Shown: piece after piece, positions 42,114 through 51,453 of the stretch
How positions within the stretch are numbered: the stretch's first letter is position 1
Layout of the letters: every line of letters begins with the position of its first letter
From: RUG11272 sp045226335
GTDB taxonomy: Bacteria > Bacillota > Clostridia > Christensenellales > Aristaeellaceae
Length of the DNA: 64,000 bases
Assembly: GCA_045226335.1 (NCBI GenBank)
Contig: JBGVCH010000002.1
Coordinates: forward strand, 1 to 64,000
Reading direction: 5' to 3'
Made by a program: the position numbers and the translations under genes
The notes under the pieces: generated by a model
What the model was told of the DNA's origin: nothing
The model's database searches: none
The model's input: only the letters and a program-made list of their open reading frames with translations

Positions 42114-43418
42114 GTGGCGACCGGGATTCAAAGCGTGGCTCCGGGGTCTGCGGCCGATCGCGCCGGGCTGCGGGCGGGAGACCTGCTGCTCTCCATCGCG
42201 GGCGAGCCGGTCATCGACCAGATCGACTACCAGGCCCTCACCGCCCACGACGCCTTTCCCCTGACCTACAGCCGGGACGGACAGACCCGCACCGTCAGCA
42301 TCGAAAAGGCGGATTGGGAGCCCCTGGGCCTGACCCTGGACGAGACCATCGTGTCCAATCCCCGGCCCTGCGCCAATCGGTGCGTCTTCTGCTTCATCGA
42401 CCAGATGCCCCCCAGCATGCGGGAGAGCCTGTACGTCAAGGACGACGACTGGCGGCTCTCCCTGATGATGGGCAATTATATCACCATGACCAACATGTCC
42501 GACGCGGAGTTCGACCGGGTGCTGCGCCGTCGGGTGAGCCCGCTGTACATCTCCGTGCACGCTACGGATCCGGAGGTCCGGGTCCGGATGCTGAAGAATC
42601 CCCGGGCCGCCCAGCTGATGCCCCGGCTGCGCCGCCTGAAGGAGGCGGGGCTCCGGTTCCACTGCCAGGTGGTGCTGTGCCCCGGGTGGAACGACGGACC
42701 CGTCCTGGACCGCACCCTGACGGAGCTGGCCGCCCTCTGGCCCGCCGCCCGGTCCGTGGCGCTGGTCCCCGTCGGGCTGACCCGCTTCCGGGAGCGCCTG
42801 GAGCACTTGGAACCCTACGACAGGGAAAAAGCCCTGCGGCTGCTGGCCCAGGCGGAGCCCTGGCGGGAGCGCTTTCTCCGGGAGCTGGGCACCCGCTTCG
42901 TCTTCCCGGCGGACGAGTTCTACTGTCTCTCCGGCCACCCCTTCCCCGAGGACGAGGCCTACGAGGACTACCCGCAAATCGAGAACGGCGTGGGCATGCT
43001 CCGGCAGTTTGAGACGGACCTCCGCTTCGCCGCGGAGGACGAGCCCGTGGCGGAAACCGCGCCCCGGGAGCTGGTCATCGCCTGCGGGACCTCCGTGGCC
43101 CCGTACATGGAGCGCTGGTGCGGCGAGCTGGCGCCCCGGGGCACCCGGGTCCGGGTGATCCCCGTGATCAACCGCTATTTCGGAGAATCTATCACCGTCA
43201 CCGGCCTCATCACCGGCCAGGACCTGCTGGCCACCGTCCGGGATGTGGAGGCGGACGCGATTCTCATCACCCGGAGCATGCTCCGCGCGGACAGCGAGCT
43301 GTTCCTGGACAATATGACCCTGACGGAGCTGCGCGCCGGCCTCCGGTCCCCGCTGTACGCGGTGGAGAACACCGGGGAGTGCCTGTGGCGTGCGCTCAGC
43401 GGTCAGGAAGGATGGTAA
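42114..43418 (+). CDS. DUF512 protein with PDZ and radical-SAM-like domains
   Basis: This 434-residue protein has an N-terminal PDZ-like domain (SAADRAGLRAGDLLLSI, residues about 8-70). A radical-SAM-type centre follows, with the cysteine motif CANRCVFC (CxxxCxxC) near residue 85. The C-terminal DUF512 domain ends the protein. The family, close to YhcC/YtqA-like radical proteins, is common in Clostridia and usually lies just upstream of der, as here. The function is unknown. The start is GTG at 42114; a longer frame would cross the promoter. Confidence 0.88.
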   Translation: MATGIQSVAPGSAADRAGLRAGDLLLSIAGEPVIDQIDYQALTAHDAFPLTYSRDGQTRTVSIEKADWEPLGLTLDETIVSNPRPCANRCVFCFIDQMPPSMRESLYVKDDDWRLSLMMGNYITMTNMSDAEFDRVLRRRVSPLYISVHATDPEVRVRMLKNPRAAQLMPRLRRLKEAGLRFHCQVVLCPGWNDGPVLDRTLTELAALWPAARSVALVPVGLTRFRERLEHLEPYDREKALRLLAQAEPWRERFLRELGTRFVFPADEFYCLSGHPFPEDEAYEDYPQIENGVGMLRQFETDLRFAAEDEPVAETAPRELVIACGTSVAPYMERWCGELAPRGTRVRVIPVINRYFGESITVTGLITGQDLLATVRDVEADAILITRSMLRADSELFLDNMTLTELRAGLRSPLYAVENTGECLWRALSGQEGW

Positions 43419-43423
43419 CGCAC

Positions 43424-44755
43424 ATGGCAAAACCCCTCGTGGCGGTGGTAGGCCGCCCCAACGTAGGCAAATCCACGTTCTTCAACAAGGTGGCCGGGCG
43501 CCGGATCTCCATCGTGGAAGACACCCCCGGCGTCACCCGGGACCGCATCTACACGGATGTGGAATGGCAGGGCCGCAGGCTGACCCTCGTCGACACCGGC
43601 GGCATCGACATCCACTCCGACGACGTGTTCCTGCGGGAAATGCGGCATCAGGCGCAGATCGCCATCGACACCGCCGACGTCATCTGCTTTTTCACCGACG
43701 GCCGCACCGGGCTCACGGACGAGGACCGGGACGTGGCGGACCTGCTGCGCCGCTCCGACAAGCCGGTGATCCTGGTGGTGAACAAGATCGACCACATCAC
43801 CCAGACGGATCAGATGTACGAGTTCTACGAGCTGGGGCTGGGAGATCCCATGCCCATCAGCGCGGCCAACATGATGGGGCTGGGCGACCTGCTGGACGCC
43901 ATCTGCGCCGCCGCGCCTCCGCAGTCGGATGAAGGGGACGAGCAGGGCCACGTCATGCAGCTGGCCGTGGTGGGCCGGCCCAACGTGGGCAAGAGCTCCC
44001 TGTGCAACCGGCTGCTGGGCCAGGAGCGCTCCATGGTGTCGGACATCGCCGGCACCACCCGGGACGCCATCGACACCATGCTCACCGCCCGGGACGGCAG
44101 CCGCTACAACATCATCGATACCGCCGGCATCCGCAAGAAGAGCCAGGTGGAGGACGAGAGCCTGGAGAAGTACAGCGTGCTCCGGGCCATCGCTGCCATC
44201 CAGCGCTGTGACGTGGCCCTGCTGCTCATCGACGCCAACGACGGCGTGACGGAGCAGGACACCAAGATCGCCGGCATCATCCACGACGAGGGCAAGGCCG
44301 CCGTCATCGTGGTGAACAAGTGGGACGCCATCGAAAAGGAAACGGGCACCATGGAGACCTTCCGCAAGGAAGTCTGCGACGCCCTGAAGTTCATGGACTA
44401 CGTGCCCGTGGTCTTCCTCTCCGCCAAAACCGGCCAGCGGGTGAACACCCTGCTGGAGACCTGCGACCGGGTCTGGGCGCAGTGGACCAAGCGCATTCCC
44501 ACCGGCACGCTCAACGACGTGCTCACCGACGCCATGGCGGACGTTCAGCCCCCGGCCTCCAGCGGCCGCCGGCTCAAGATCTACTACGTCACCCAGCAGG
44601 GCACCTGTCCGCCCACCTTCATCTTCTTCGTCAACGACGAGAAGCTGATGCACTTCGCCTACAAGCGCTATCTGGAGAACTACTTCCGGAAGACCTTCGA
44701 CTTCACCGGCACGCCGCTGCGCTTCATCATCCGGGAGAAAACCAGGGAGGCATAA
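43424..44755 (+). CDS. der: Ribosome-assembly GTPase Der (EngA)
   Basis: Der (443 residues) has two tandem GTPase domains that act in 50S subunit maturation. The first begins AVVGRPNVGKSTFFNK and the second AVVGRPNVGKSSLCNR near residue 180. The G3 and G4 motifs DTGG/NKID and DTAG/NKWD are present. A C-terminal KH-like domain ends FIIREKTREA. The ATG at 43424 suits the GGAAGGA site better than one at 43412. Order DUF512-der-plsY is conserved in many Clostridia. Confidence 0.97.
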   Translation: MAKPLVAVVGRPNVGKSTFFNKVAGRRISIVEDTPGVTRDRIYTDVEWQGRRLTLVDTGGIDIHSDDVFLREMRHQAQIAIDTADVICFFTDGRTGLTDEDRDVADLLRRSDKPVILVVNKIDHITQTDQMYEFYELGLGDPMPISAANMMGLGDLLDAICAAAPPQSDEGDEQGHVMQLAVVGRPNVGKSSLCNRLLGQERSMVSDIAGTTRDAIDTMLTARDGSRYNIIDTAGIRKKSQVEDESLEKYSVLRAIAAIQRCDVALLLIDANDGVTEQDTKIAGIIHDEGKAAVIVVNKWDAIEKETGTMETFRKEVCDALKFMDYVPVVFLSAKTGQRVNTLLETCDRVWAQWTKRIPTGTLNDVLTDAMADVQPPASSGRRLKIYYVTQQGTCPPTFIFFVNDEKLMHFAYKRYLENYFRKTFDFTGTPLRFIIREKTREA

Positions 44756-44760
44756 GCACG

Positions 44761-45375
44761 ATGAATCCTGTTCTGTGTTACATCCTGATTGCTGTGATCG
44801 CGTACCTGCTGGGCTCTCTGTCCACGGGCCTGCTGCTGGCCCGGCTCCGGAGAAAGCCGGATCTTCGGGAAGTGGGCAGCCGGAACACCGGCGCAACCAA
44901 CGCGCTGCGGGTAATGGGGCTGCGAGACGGCATCCTGGTGTTTCTGGGAGACATGGCCAAAGCGTTCCTGGCCTGCTGGATCGGCTCCCGGATGGCCGGG
45001 TGTCCGGAGGGCGCCTGGCTGGCCGGCCTCTTCGCGGTCGTCGGCCACAACTGGCCCGTCTTCTTCCAGTTCCGGGGCGGCAAGGGCGCGGCCTGCACCT
45101 GCGCGGTCATGATGTACTGCTTCCCGCTCCCGGCCCTCTTTGCCTTCCTGCTGGGCATCGCCATGATCGCCATCTGGCGGTATGTGTCCGTGGGCTCCAT
45201 GTCGGTGATCACCGCCTACGCCCTGATCATCACCTTCCTGGTGGAGCCCGGCAACCTGCTGGCCATCGGCTGGGCCTGGCTGCTGGTGATCCTCCTGGTG
45301 GCCCGCCACATCCCCAACATTCAGCGGCTGGCCCAGGGCACCGAGCGCAAGCTGGGCCAGAAGGAGCAGACCTGA
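44761..45375 (+). CDS. plsY: Glycerol-3-phosphate acyltransferase PlsY
   Basis: PlsY (204 residues) is a membrane enzyme that moves an acyl group from acyl-phosphate, made by PlsX, to glycerol 3-phosphate. Motif 1 (GSLSTG), motif 2 (GSRNTGATNALRV) and the third motif around HNWPVFFQFRGGKG are conserved, with several membrane helices. It follows der by five bases. Confidence 0.95.
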   Translation: MNPVLCYILIAVIAYLLGSLSTGLLLARLRRKPDLREVGSRNTGATNALRVMGLRDGILVFLGDMAKAFLACWIGSRMAGCPEGAWLAGLFAVVGHNWPVFFQFRGGKGAACTCAVMMYCFPLPALFAFLLGIAMIAIWRYVSVGSMSVITAYALIITFLVEPGNLLAIGWAWLLVILLVARHIPNIQRLAQGTERKLGQKEQT

Positions 45376-45391
45376 TCCTCTCCGCGGCAAA

Positions 45392-45439
45392 AACGTCCCC
45401 CGCGATCCGTGCTGTCACGCAGGATCGGCGGGGGACGTT
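45392..45439. terminator. Bidirectional terminator between plsY and deoD
   Basis: AACGTCCCCCGC pairs with GCGGGGGACGTT, and the stem continues through GATCC/GGATC with one bulged G. CCTTTTG follows on plus and poly-T on minus. Confidence 0.78.
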
Positions 45440-45459
45440 CCTTTTGTTCACGGGACGGT

Positions 45460-46164
45460 TCAGGCGATCTCCAGGGCGACCTCCATCATCTGGGTGAAGG
45501 ACTGCTGGCGCTCTTCCGCCGTGGTCTCCTCCCCGGTGAAGGGATTGTCGGAGATGGTGCAGATGCACAGGGCGTTCTTCTCCGCCCGGGCGGCGTTCAT
45601 GTAGAGGGCCGCGGCTTCCATCTCCACCGCCAGCACGCCCAGCTTCTGCAGCTTGCCCAGGGGCTTGCTCTCGTCGTAGAAGATGTCGGAGGAATAGATC
45701 GCGCCCGGGATCGCCCGGATCCCCATGCGCTCCGCCACCTCCATGGCCTTGTTCAGCAGCGTCCAGGAGCAACAGGGCGCCACATTGCCGTCAAAGCCGT
45801 ACTGGCCGCCGAAGTTGGAGTTGGTGTAGGCGCTCATGCCGAACACCAGGTCCCGGATCCGCAGGTCCTGCCGGATCATGCCCGCCGAGCCGATGCGGAT
45901 GATGTTCTCCACCCCGTAGAAGTTGAACAGCTCATAGGAATAGATGCCGATGGAGGGCATGCCCATGCCGGAGGCCATGACGGAGACCCGCTTGCCCTTG
46001 TAATAGCCGGTGTAGCCCTGGGCGCCCCGGAGGTTGTTCACCAGCACGGCATCCTGCAGGAACGTGTCCGCCAGCAATTTCGAGCGTCGGGGATCGCCCG
46101 GCATCAAAACGGTTTCGGCGAAATCGCCCGCTTTCGCGTTGATATGAGGGGTCGGAATCGGCAT
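45460..46164 (-). CDS. deoD: Purine nucleoside phosphorylase DeoD
   Basis: DeoD (234 residues) cleaves purine (deoxy)nucleosides with phosphate for salvage, usually as a hexamer. PTPHINAKAGDFAETVLMPGDPRR at the N-terminus, GMGMPSIGIY, RIGSAG, AVEMEAAALY and the catalytic aspartate in TISDNPFTGE are conserved. The ATG at 46164 follows AAAGGAGG; an upstream in-frame ATG is less likely. It stands alone between two terminators. Confidence 0.95.
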   Translation of the reverse strand: MPIPTPHINAKAGDFAETVLMPGDPRRSKLLADTFLQDAVLVNNLRGAQGYTGYYKGKRVSVMASGMGMPSIGIYSYELFNFYGVENIIRIGSAGMIRQDLRIRDLVFGMSAYTNSNFGGQYGFDGNVAPCCSWTLLNKAMEVAERMGIRAIPGAIYSSDIFYDESKPLGKLQKLGVLAVEMEAAALYMNAARAEKNALCICTISDNPFTGEETTAEERQQSFTQMMEVALEIA

Positions 46165-46233
46165 AGGAACGCCTCCTTTTTCTTTCTGCCCCCATGATAG
46201 CACAGACATCGCCATTCTTCAAGCGAAATCGGA

Positions 46234-46266
46234 AAAAGAAGAGCAGCCCGGCGATTCGGGCTGCTC
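46234..46266 (-). terminator. Terminator of the decarboxylase operon
   Basis: GAGCAGCCCG/CGGGCTGCTC forms a perfect 10-bp stem with loop AATCGC (minus strand) and is followed by TTCTTTTTCC. It lies 12 bases after the oadA stop. Confidence 0.85.
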
Positions 46267-46277
46267 GACCGGCCCGG

Positions 46278-47678
46278 TTACACAGGCATGGTCTTGTCTT
46301 CGCGGTTCAGCATGCCGCTTTCGATCTTCAGCTGCTGGGCCGCGCGATACTCGAAGAACTTGGGGGCGACCTTGGGGAACATGGCGTAGGTCAGGACGTC
46401 CTCTTCCTTCTGGTACCACTCCCGCATCTCGTCCCGGAGCTTGTCCAGTTCGGGGGGCAGGGTGTCGGCGAAGCGGCAGGTGATGACCTTCGTGTCGCCG
46501 ATGCACTTCTTGCGGACTTCCTCGTTGACCTTGCCGGGGAGCTTGCCGTAGTGGCCGGACAGCAGGTCCTTGCTCTCCTGGGGCACCATCTTGTAGCGCT
46601 CGCCCATGAGGACGTTCATGACGGCCTGGGTGCCCACGATCTGGGAGGTGGGAGTCACCAGGGGCGGATAGCCGAACTCTTCCCGGACCCGCGGCACTTC
46701 CGCCAGCACGTCATAGTACTTGTCCATGGCGTTGGCGCTCTTCAGCTGGCCGATGAGGTTGGACAGCATGCCGCCGGGCACCTGATACTGCAGGGTTTTC
46801 ACGTCCACGCTCAGCACGCGGCCGGGATCCCGGAAGCCGTCCTTGGTCAGCCGGTCCGCCACGCCGCGGAAGTGCTCCGCCAGCTCCGCCAGCAGGTTCA
46901 GGTCCAGGCCGGTGTCGTACTCCGTGCCCTGGAAGGTGGCCACCATGGATTCCGTCGCCGGCTGGGACGTGCCGCTGGCCAGAGGCGAAAGGCAGGTGTC
47001 GATGATGTCGCAGCCGGCCTCGGCGGCCTTCAGCAGCACCATGGCGCCGGTGCCGGTGGTGTTGTGGGTGTGCAGGGCCACGGGCAGCTTGCTGGCGGCC
47101 TTCAGGCGCTTCACCAGCTTGTAGGCATCATAGGGCAGCAGCAGGTTGGCCATGTCCTTGATGCAGATGATGTCCGCGCCCATGGCCTCGATTTCCTGGG
47201 CCAGCTTCACGAAGTAATCCTCGTTGTGGACGGGGCTCTTGGTGTAGCTCAGGGCAATCTCGGCCGTGCCGCCGTACTTCTTGGTGGCCTTCACGGCGGT
47301 CTGCATGTTCCGCAGGTCGTTCAGGGCGTCGAAACAGCGGATGATGTCGATGCCGTTCTCCACAGCCTTCTTGACGAAGAACTCCACCACGTCGTCGGAG
47401 TAGGGCCGATAGCCCAGCAGGTTCTGGCCCCGGAGGAGCATCTGGGTCTTGGTGTCGGGCAGGGCCTTGCGCAGCTGGCGCAGGCGCTCCCAGGGATCCT
47501 CGTTCAGGAAGCGGATGCAGCTGTCATAGGTGGCGCCGCCCCAGCATTCCAGAGAGAAGTAGCCCACCTTGTTGAGGCGCTCGCACGCGGGGAGCATCTC
47601 GTCGGTGCGCATGCGGGTCGCGGCCTGGCTCTGGTGGCCGTCCCGCAGGATGGTGTCCGTAATCAGTACCTTTGCCAT
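46278..47678 (-). CDS. oadA: Oxaloacetate decarboxylase alpha-type carboxyltransferase
   Basis: This 466-residue protein is the TIM-barrel carboxyltransferase found in oxaloacetate decarboxylase and pyruvate carboxylase. The start LITDTILRDGHQS, the LRGQNLLGYRPYSDD segment, the metal-binding HTHNTTG and the biotin carboxyl-transfer lysine in ICIKDMANL are conserved. Unlike the Klebsiella enzyme it lacks a fused biotinyl domain; the separate BCCP at 49188 supplies it. It is last in a five-gene operon with a second carboxyltransferase (mmdA), so its substrate may be oxaloacetate or pyruvate. Confidence 0.93.
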   Translation of the reverse strand: MAKVLITDTILRDGHQSQAATRMRTDEMLPACERLNKVGYFSLECWGGATYDSCIRFLNEDPWERLRQLRKALPDTKTQMLLRGQNLLGYRPYSDDVVEFFVKKAVENGIDIIRCFDALNDLRNMQTAVKATKKYGGTAEIALSYTKSPVHNEDYFVKLAQEIEAMGADIICIKDMANLLLPYDAYKLVKRLKAASKLPVALHTHNTTGTGAMVLLKAAEAGCDIIDTCLSPLASGTSQPATESMVATFQGTEYDTGLDLNLLAELAEHFRGVADRLTKDGFRDPGRVLSVDVKTLQYQVPGGMLSNLIGQLKSANAMDKYYDVLAEVPRVREEFGYPPLVTPTSQIVGTQAVMNVLMGERYKMVPQESKDLLSGHYGKLPGKVNEEVRKKCIGDTKVITCRFADTLPPELDKLRDEMREWYQKEEDVLTYAMFPKVAPKFFEYRAAQQLKIESGMLNREDKTMPV

Positions 47679-47702
47679 ATTCAGTCGATCCTCCTTAGAT
47701 CA

Positions 47703-49157
47703 TCAGCCGAAGAGCGAGAGCAGCACGCCCGCCGCGATGGCGGAACCGATGACGCCGGCCACGTTGGGGCCCATGGCGTGCATCAGCAGGAAGTTGCCGG
47801 GATTCTCCTGCTGGCCCACCTTCTGCGACACACGGGCCGCCATGGGGACAGCGGAGACGCCGGCCGAGCCGATCAGCGGATTGATCTTGCCGCCGGAGAG
47901 CTTGTTCATGAGCTTCGCCAGCAGCAGGCCGCCCGCCGTGCCCATGCTGAAGGCCACAATGCCCAGCACGATGATCTTGATGGTATTCCAGTTGAGGAAG
48001 GTGTTGGCCGTGGCGGTGGCGCCGACGGTGATGCCCAGGAAGATGGTGACGATGTTCATCAGCTCGTTCTGGGCGGTCTTGTTCAGGCGTTCCACCACGC
48101 CGCATTCCTTGAAGAGGTTGCCCAGCATCAGGCAGCCCACCAGGGCCACGGCGGAGGGCAGGAGCAGGGCCACCACGATGGTGACGACGATGGGGAAGAT
48201 GATCTTCTGCTTCTTGCTCACCGGGCGGAGCTGCTCCATGACGATGGAGCGCTCCTTCTTGGTGGTCAGGGCCTTCATGATGGGAGGCTGGATCACCGGC
48301 ACCAGGGCCATGTAGCTGTAAGCCGCCACGGCGATGGGGCCCAGCAGATGCGGCGCCAGCTTGGAGGTCAGCCAGATGGCCGTGGGGCCGTCCGCGCCGC
48401 CGATGATGCCGATGGAGCCGGCTTCCTTGGGCAGGAAGCCCAGCAGGGACGCGCCGATGAAGGTCATGAAGATGCCCAGCTGCGCCGCGGCGCCCAGCAG
48501 CAGGGTCTTGGGGTTGGCCAGCAGCGGGCCGAAGTCCGTGGTGGCGCCCACGCCCAGGAAGATCAGGCAGGGATAGATGCCCAGCTTGACGCCCAGGTAG
48601 AGGTAGTCCAGCAGGCCGGGGGTGATGATGGTCCCCGCGCTCGCGATGGGATCGCCGGAAGCCGCGTACACCTGACCGCCGGAGATGAAGGCGTCCTTCA
48701 GGATCATGGTGCATTCCGCACCGTTGCCCTTCATGAAGGCGATGACATCCGTGATGCCCTCCACCAGGATGCCTTCATGGATGGTGCCGACGCCGTGGGC
48801 GCCGACGATATGGGCAATAACGCTGCCGGCTTTCAACACCGAACCGTCCGCGTTCACCGTCAGGCCCTCCAAACTCAGGAGATCTTTGGCGTTGACCAGC
48901 ACCGATCCGCCGAAGAGGGACCAGTTGGCGTGGCCTCCCGCGAAGAGCTCTTCGTGGAAGACGTCTCCGCCCAGCAGGTTCGTCAGCAGCATGCCGAAGG
49001 CGATGGGCAGCAGGAGCAGCGGCTCAAACTGCTTCACGATGGCCAGGTACAGCAGCACGCAAGCGATGCCCACCATGGCCAGGGCTTTGGGATCCGCCAC
49101 AAACTGGGCTATGCCCGAGGTCGCGAACAGATCGCTGAAAGCCTTTCCGATATTCAT
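47703..49157 (-). CDS. oadB: Sodium-pumping decarboxylase beta subunit
   Basis: OadB (484 residues) is the membrane subunit that decarboxylates carboxybiotin and exports Na+. The conserved GVGATTDFGPLLANP, GGADGPTAIW and the C-terminal GSAGVSAVPMAARV, HAMGPNVAGVIGSA motifs are present. It is longer than many OadB/MmdB/GcdB proteins because of an insertion of roughly 100 residues at about 65-170, which should face outside. The helices on both sides are intact. The gene lies between BCCP and oadA. Confidence 0.93.
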   Translation of the reverse strand: MNIGKAFSDLFATSGIAQFVADPKALAMVGIACVLLYLAIVKQFEPLLLLPIAFGMLLTNLLGGDVFHEELFAGGHANWSLFGGSVLVNAKDLLSLEGLTVNADGSVLKAGSVIAHIVGAHGVGTIHEGILVEGITDVIAFMKGNGAECTMILKDAFISGGQVYAASGDPIASAGTIITPGLLDYLYLGVKLGIYPCLIFLGVGATTDFGPLLANPKTLLLGAAAQLGIFMTFIGASLLGFLPKEAGSIGIIGGADGPTAIWLTSKLAPHLLGPIAVAAYSYMALVPVIQPPIMKALTTKKERSIVMEQLRPVSKKQKIIFPIVVTIVVALLLPSAVALVGCLMLGNLFKECGVVERLNKTAQNELMNIVTIFLGITVGATATANTFLNWNTIKIIVLGIVAFSMGTAGGLLLAKLMNKLSGGKINPLIGSAGVSAVPMAARVSQKVGQQENPGNFLLMHAMGPNVAGVIGSAIAAGVLLSLFG

Positions 49158-49187
49158 TGAATCAGCTCACTTTCTGCGATCCGCGCT

Positions 49188-49568
49188 TTACTGAATGGTC
49201 ACCAGCACCTGGCCGGCCTCCACCGTGGCACCCTTGTCCACCAGAACGGAAGTGATGGTGCCGTCGCGGGGCGCGGGGATGGGGTTCTCCATCTTCATGG
49301 CCTCGAGGGTCATCAGGGTCTGGCCGACCTTCACCGCGTCACCGGCCTTGACGGCCACGCTGAGGATGTTGCCGGGCATGGGGGCCTTCACGGGATCACC
49401 CGCGCCGGCGGCCTTGGGGGCTGCAGCCTTGGGAGCCGCCTTGGGGGCCGCGGCCGGAGCGCTCACGGGCGCCGCGGGACGGGCCGGAGCGGACGCCTGG
49501 GCGCCGCCGATTTCTTCCACTTCCACTTCGTAGGTCTGGCCGTTGACCGTCACCTGAAACTTACGCAT
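49188..49568 (-). CDS. Biotin carboxyl carrier protein of the sodium-pump decarboxylase
   Basis: A 126-residue biotin carrier. The biotinylated lysine lies in LEAMKMEN near residue 94. A flexible Ala/Pro-rich linker (residues about 25-55) joins a short N-terminal segment (KFQVTVNGQTYEVEVEE) to the biotinyl domain. It carries the carboxyl group from the carboxyltransferase(s) to the membrane subunit. It lies between oadG and oadB. Confidence 0.94.
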   Translation of the reverse strand: MRKFQVTVNGQTYEVEVEEIGGAQASAPARPAAPVSAPAAAPKAAPKAAAPKAAGAGDPVKAPMPGNILSVAVKAGDAVKVGQTLMTLEAMKMENPIPAPRDGTITSVLVDKGATVEAGQVLVTIQ

Positions 49569-49607
49569 TGCTTTATCCTCCTGCTTTTCTCAATACTCTT
49601 TCGTCCA

Positions 49608-49988
49608 TCAGACGCGCCGGATGCGGCGCACCACGAAGCCCTGACTCTCCCCGCCCATGGCACACACCAGCGCCGCTGTGATCACAGCCACCAGTTCGTC
49701 ATCCCCGGGGGTCTCTTCCTTCGCCTCTACAGCGGCTGCCTGAACCGGCGCCTTGGCCGTCTGTACCGGCGTGCTCTTCTTCTTCCCAAGCCCGTCCGTT
49801 GTCTTGATCAGCGCTTTGATCAGAAAGATCAGGATGGTCAAGCCCAGAAAGACGATCGCCATGCCGACAATCATGACCAGCAGCGTATCGCCTGCCGGCA
49901 AGGGCTTCGTCATATCGATGCCCTGAGCCGCGGCTTCGCTGGACTGTTCAACGATCAGTCCTCCGATGGCTTCCACGGTCTGTCCCAT
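49608..49988 (-). CDS. oadG: OadG-type gamma subunit
   Basis: A 126-residue small membrane subunit with one helix (LLVMIVGMAIVFLGLTILIF), a charged Pro/Ala-rich linker and a C-terminal DDELVAVITAALVCAMGG segment, which is typical of OadG/MmdD proteins. It assembles the carboxyltransferase with the membrane pump. The start at 49988 follows GGAGGG. The final residues (FVVRRIRRV) are basic. Confidence 0.85.
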   Translation of the reverse strand: MGQTVEAIGGLIVEQSSEAAAQGIDMTKPLPAGDTLLVMIVGMAIVFLGLTILIFLIKALIKTTDGLGKKKSTPVQTAKAPVQAAAVEAKEETPGDDELVAVITAALVCAMGGESQGFVVRRIRRV

Positions 49989-50001
49989 GATCCGCCCTCC
50001 T

Positions 50002-51453
50002 TTACAGCAGACTGCCGTTCTTGCCCGCCAGCATCTCCAGCGCGGCAATCACATACTTGCGGGTCTGGGCGGGTTCGATCACGTCGTCGATCATGCCGTC
50101 CGCCGCGGCGGAAACCGCGTCCGCCACGTCCGCGACGAACTTGTCCGTCAGGGCCTCGCGGGATGCCAGCGGATCGCCGGTGCCCTCCCGGAGCTCCTTG
50201 CTGTACAGGACCTGCACCGCTGCTTCCGGGGTCAGGGCGGAGATCAGGGCGCCGGGCCAGGCGTAGGTCACGTCGGCGTAATCCTTGCCCGCCATGGCCA
50301 CATAGGCCTGTCCGATGGCGCTGCCCACCACCACGCTGATCTTGGCGGTGTCGGAGGTGGCGTAGGCGTTGAGCAGCCCGGCGGCGGCCTGCATGGTGTC
50401 CGCCTGGCTCTTCTCGTCCGGCACCTGGATGCCACGGCTGTTGATGAGGCTGATCACCGGCAGCCCGTAGTAATCGCACATGTTGACGAACTGGGCCGCC
50501 TTCCGGGCCGCGTCCGGCGCCAGCTCACCCTCGTTGACCCGGGCATCGCTGACCACCAGGCCGCAGGCGTAGCCGCCCACGCGGGCCAGGGCCACCCGGA
50601 TTTCCCTGCCCCAGGCGGGGTAGAGCTCCAGGGCCGCGCCGTTGTCCGCGATGCCCTGCAGCAGAGCCGCGGCGTCGTCCGCTTCCGTCTCCGGCAGCAG
50701 GCGGTTCAGGTCGTCGGAGTCGATGACGTCCGTGCCGAAGCCGCAGCTGGTGGGCAGGAAGTCCAGCACCTGGGCCGCCAGGGCAAAGACGCCGTCCTCG
50801 TCCGGAGCCGTCAGGGCCACGCCGCCCTGGGCCGCCATGGCCTTGGCGCCGCCCACGTCCTTGGCGGAGAGGGTCCTGCCCGTCATGGCACTGACCACCA
50901 TGGGGCCGTAGACCATCAGCTGGCCCACATTCTCCGCCTGGATGGCGATGTCCGCCAGCTGGGCCATCAGGGCCGCGCCGCCGATGGCCGGGCCCAGGAT
51001 CAGGGCCAGCACGGGGCTCTCAAGCCGCGTCAGCTTCCCGTAAATGCGGGCAAACGCGTTCATCGCCCTGGCGCCCTCGTCCACCCGGACGCCGGCGCTG
51101 TCGCACAGGGCGATCACCGGCGCGGGATTGGCGGCGGCCATGTCCAGGAGCTTGCAGACCTTCTGCGCCTGCATCTCCCCCATGGCGCCCCCGTGAACCG
51201 TGAAGTCCTGGGCGAAGATATAAACCGGCCGATCCTGCACCGTGCCGCTGCCGGTGATGACGCCGGCGTAATCGCCGTTTTTCGAGAGCAGGGCGTCCAG
51301 CTCCACAAAGCTGCCCGGATCCAGAAGCTTCTCAATCCGCTCCCGGGCCGTCAGCTTGCCATCCGCGCGCTGTTTGGCGATGCGGTCCGCGTCGCCCTGC
51401 AGGATCGCGCGTCTGCGCGCCAGCACCTGCTCGAGTCCCTGTGTTTTGGCCAT
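50002..51453 (-). CDS. mmdA: Methylmalonyl-CoA decarboxylase/acyl-CoA carboxylase-type carboxyltransferase
   Basis: A 483-residue two-crotonase-domain carboxyltransferase of the PccB/MmdA family. RERIEKLLDPGSFVE, the first oxyanion site around FAQDFTVHGGAMG, and the second around LINSRGIQVPDEKSQ are conserved in position. It is somewhat shorter than typical MmdA. With BCCP, OadG and OadB it would make a sodium-pumping methylmalonyl-CoA (or other acyl-CoA) decarboxylase. I start it at 51453, nine bases from GGAGGG; an ATG at 51462 is too close to that site. Confidence 0.86.
   Translation of the reverse strand: MAKTQGLEQVLARRRAILQGDADRIAKQRADGKLTARERIEKLLDPGSFVELDALLSKNGDYAGVITGSGTVQDRPVYIFAQDFTVHGGAMGEMQAQKVCKLLDMAAANPAPVIALCDSAGVRVDEGARAMNAFARIYGKLTRLESPVLALILGPAIGGAALMAQLADIAIQAENVGQLMVYGPMVVSAMTGRTLSAKDVGGAKAMAAQGGVALTAPDEDGVFALAAQVLDFLPTSCGFGTDVIDSDDLNRLLPETEADDAAALLQGIADNGAALELYPAWGREIRVALARVGGYACGLVVSDARVNEGELAPDAARKAAQFVNMCDYYGLPVISLINSRGIQVPDEKSQADTMQAAAGLLNAYATSDTAKISVVVGSAIGQAYVAMAGKDYADVTYAWPGALISALTPEAAVQVLYSKELREGTGDPLASREALTDKFVADVADAVSAAADGMIDDVIEPAQTRKYVIAALEMLAGKNGSLL

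Noticed and set aside
46194..49160. A 988-codon plus-strand open frame opposite oadA and oadB
   Set aside because: Antisense shadow of well-recognised genes, with His/Gly/Gln-rich low-complexity translation.
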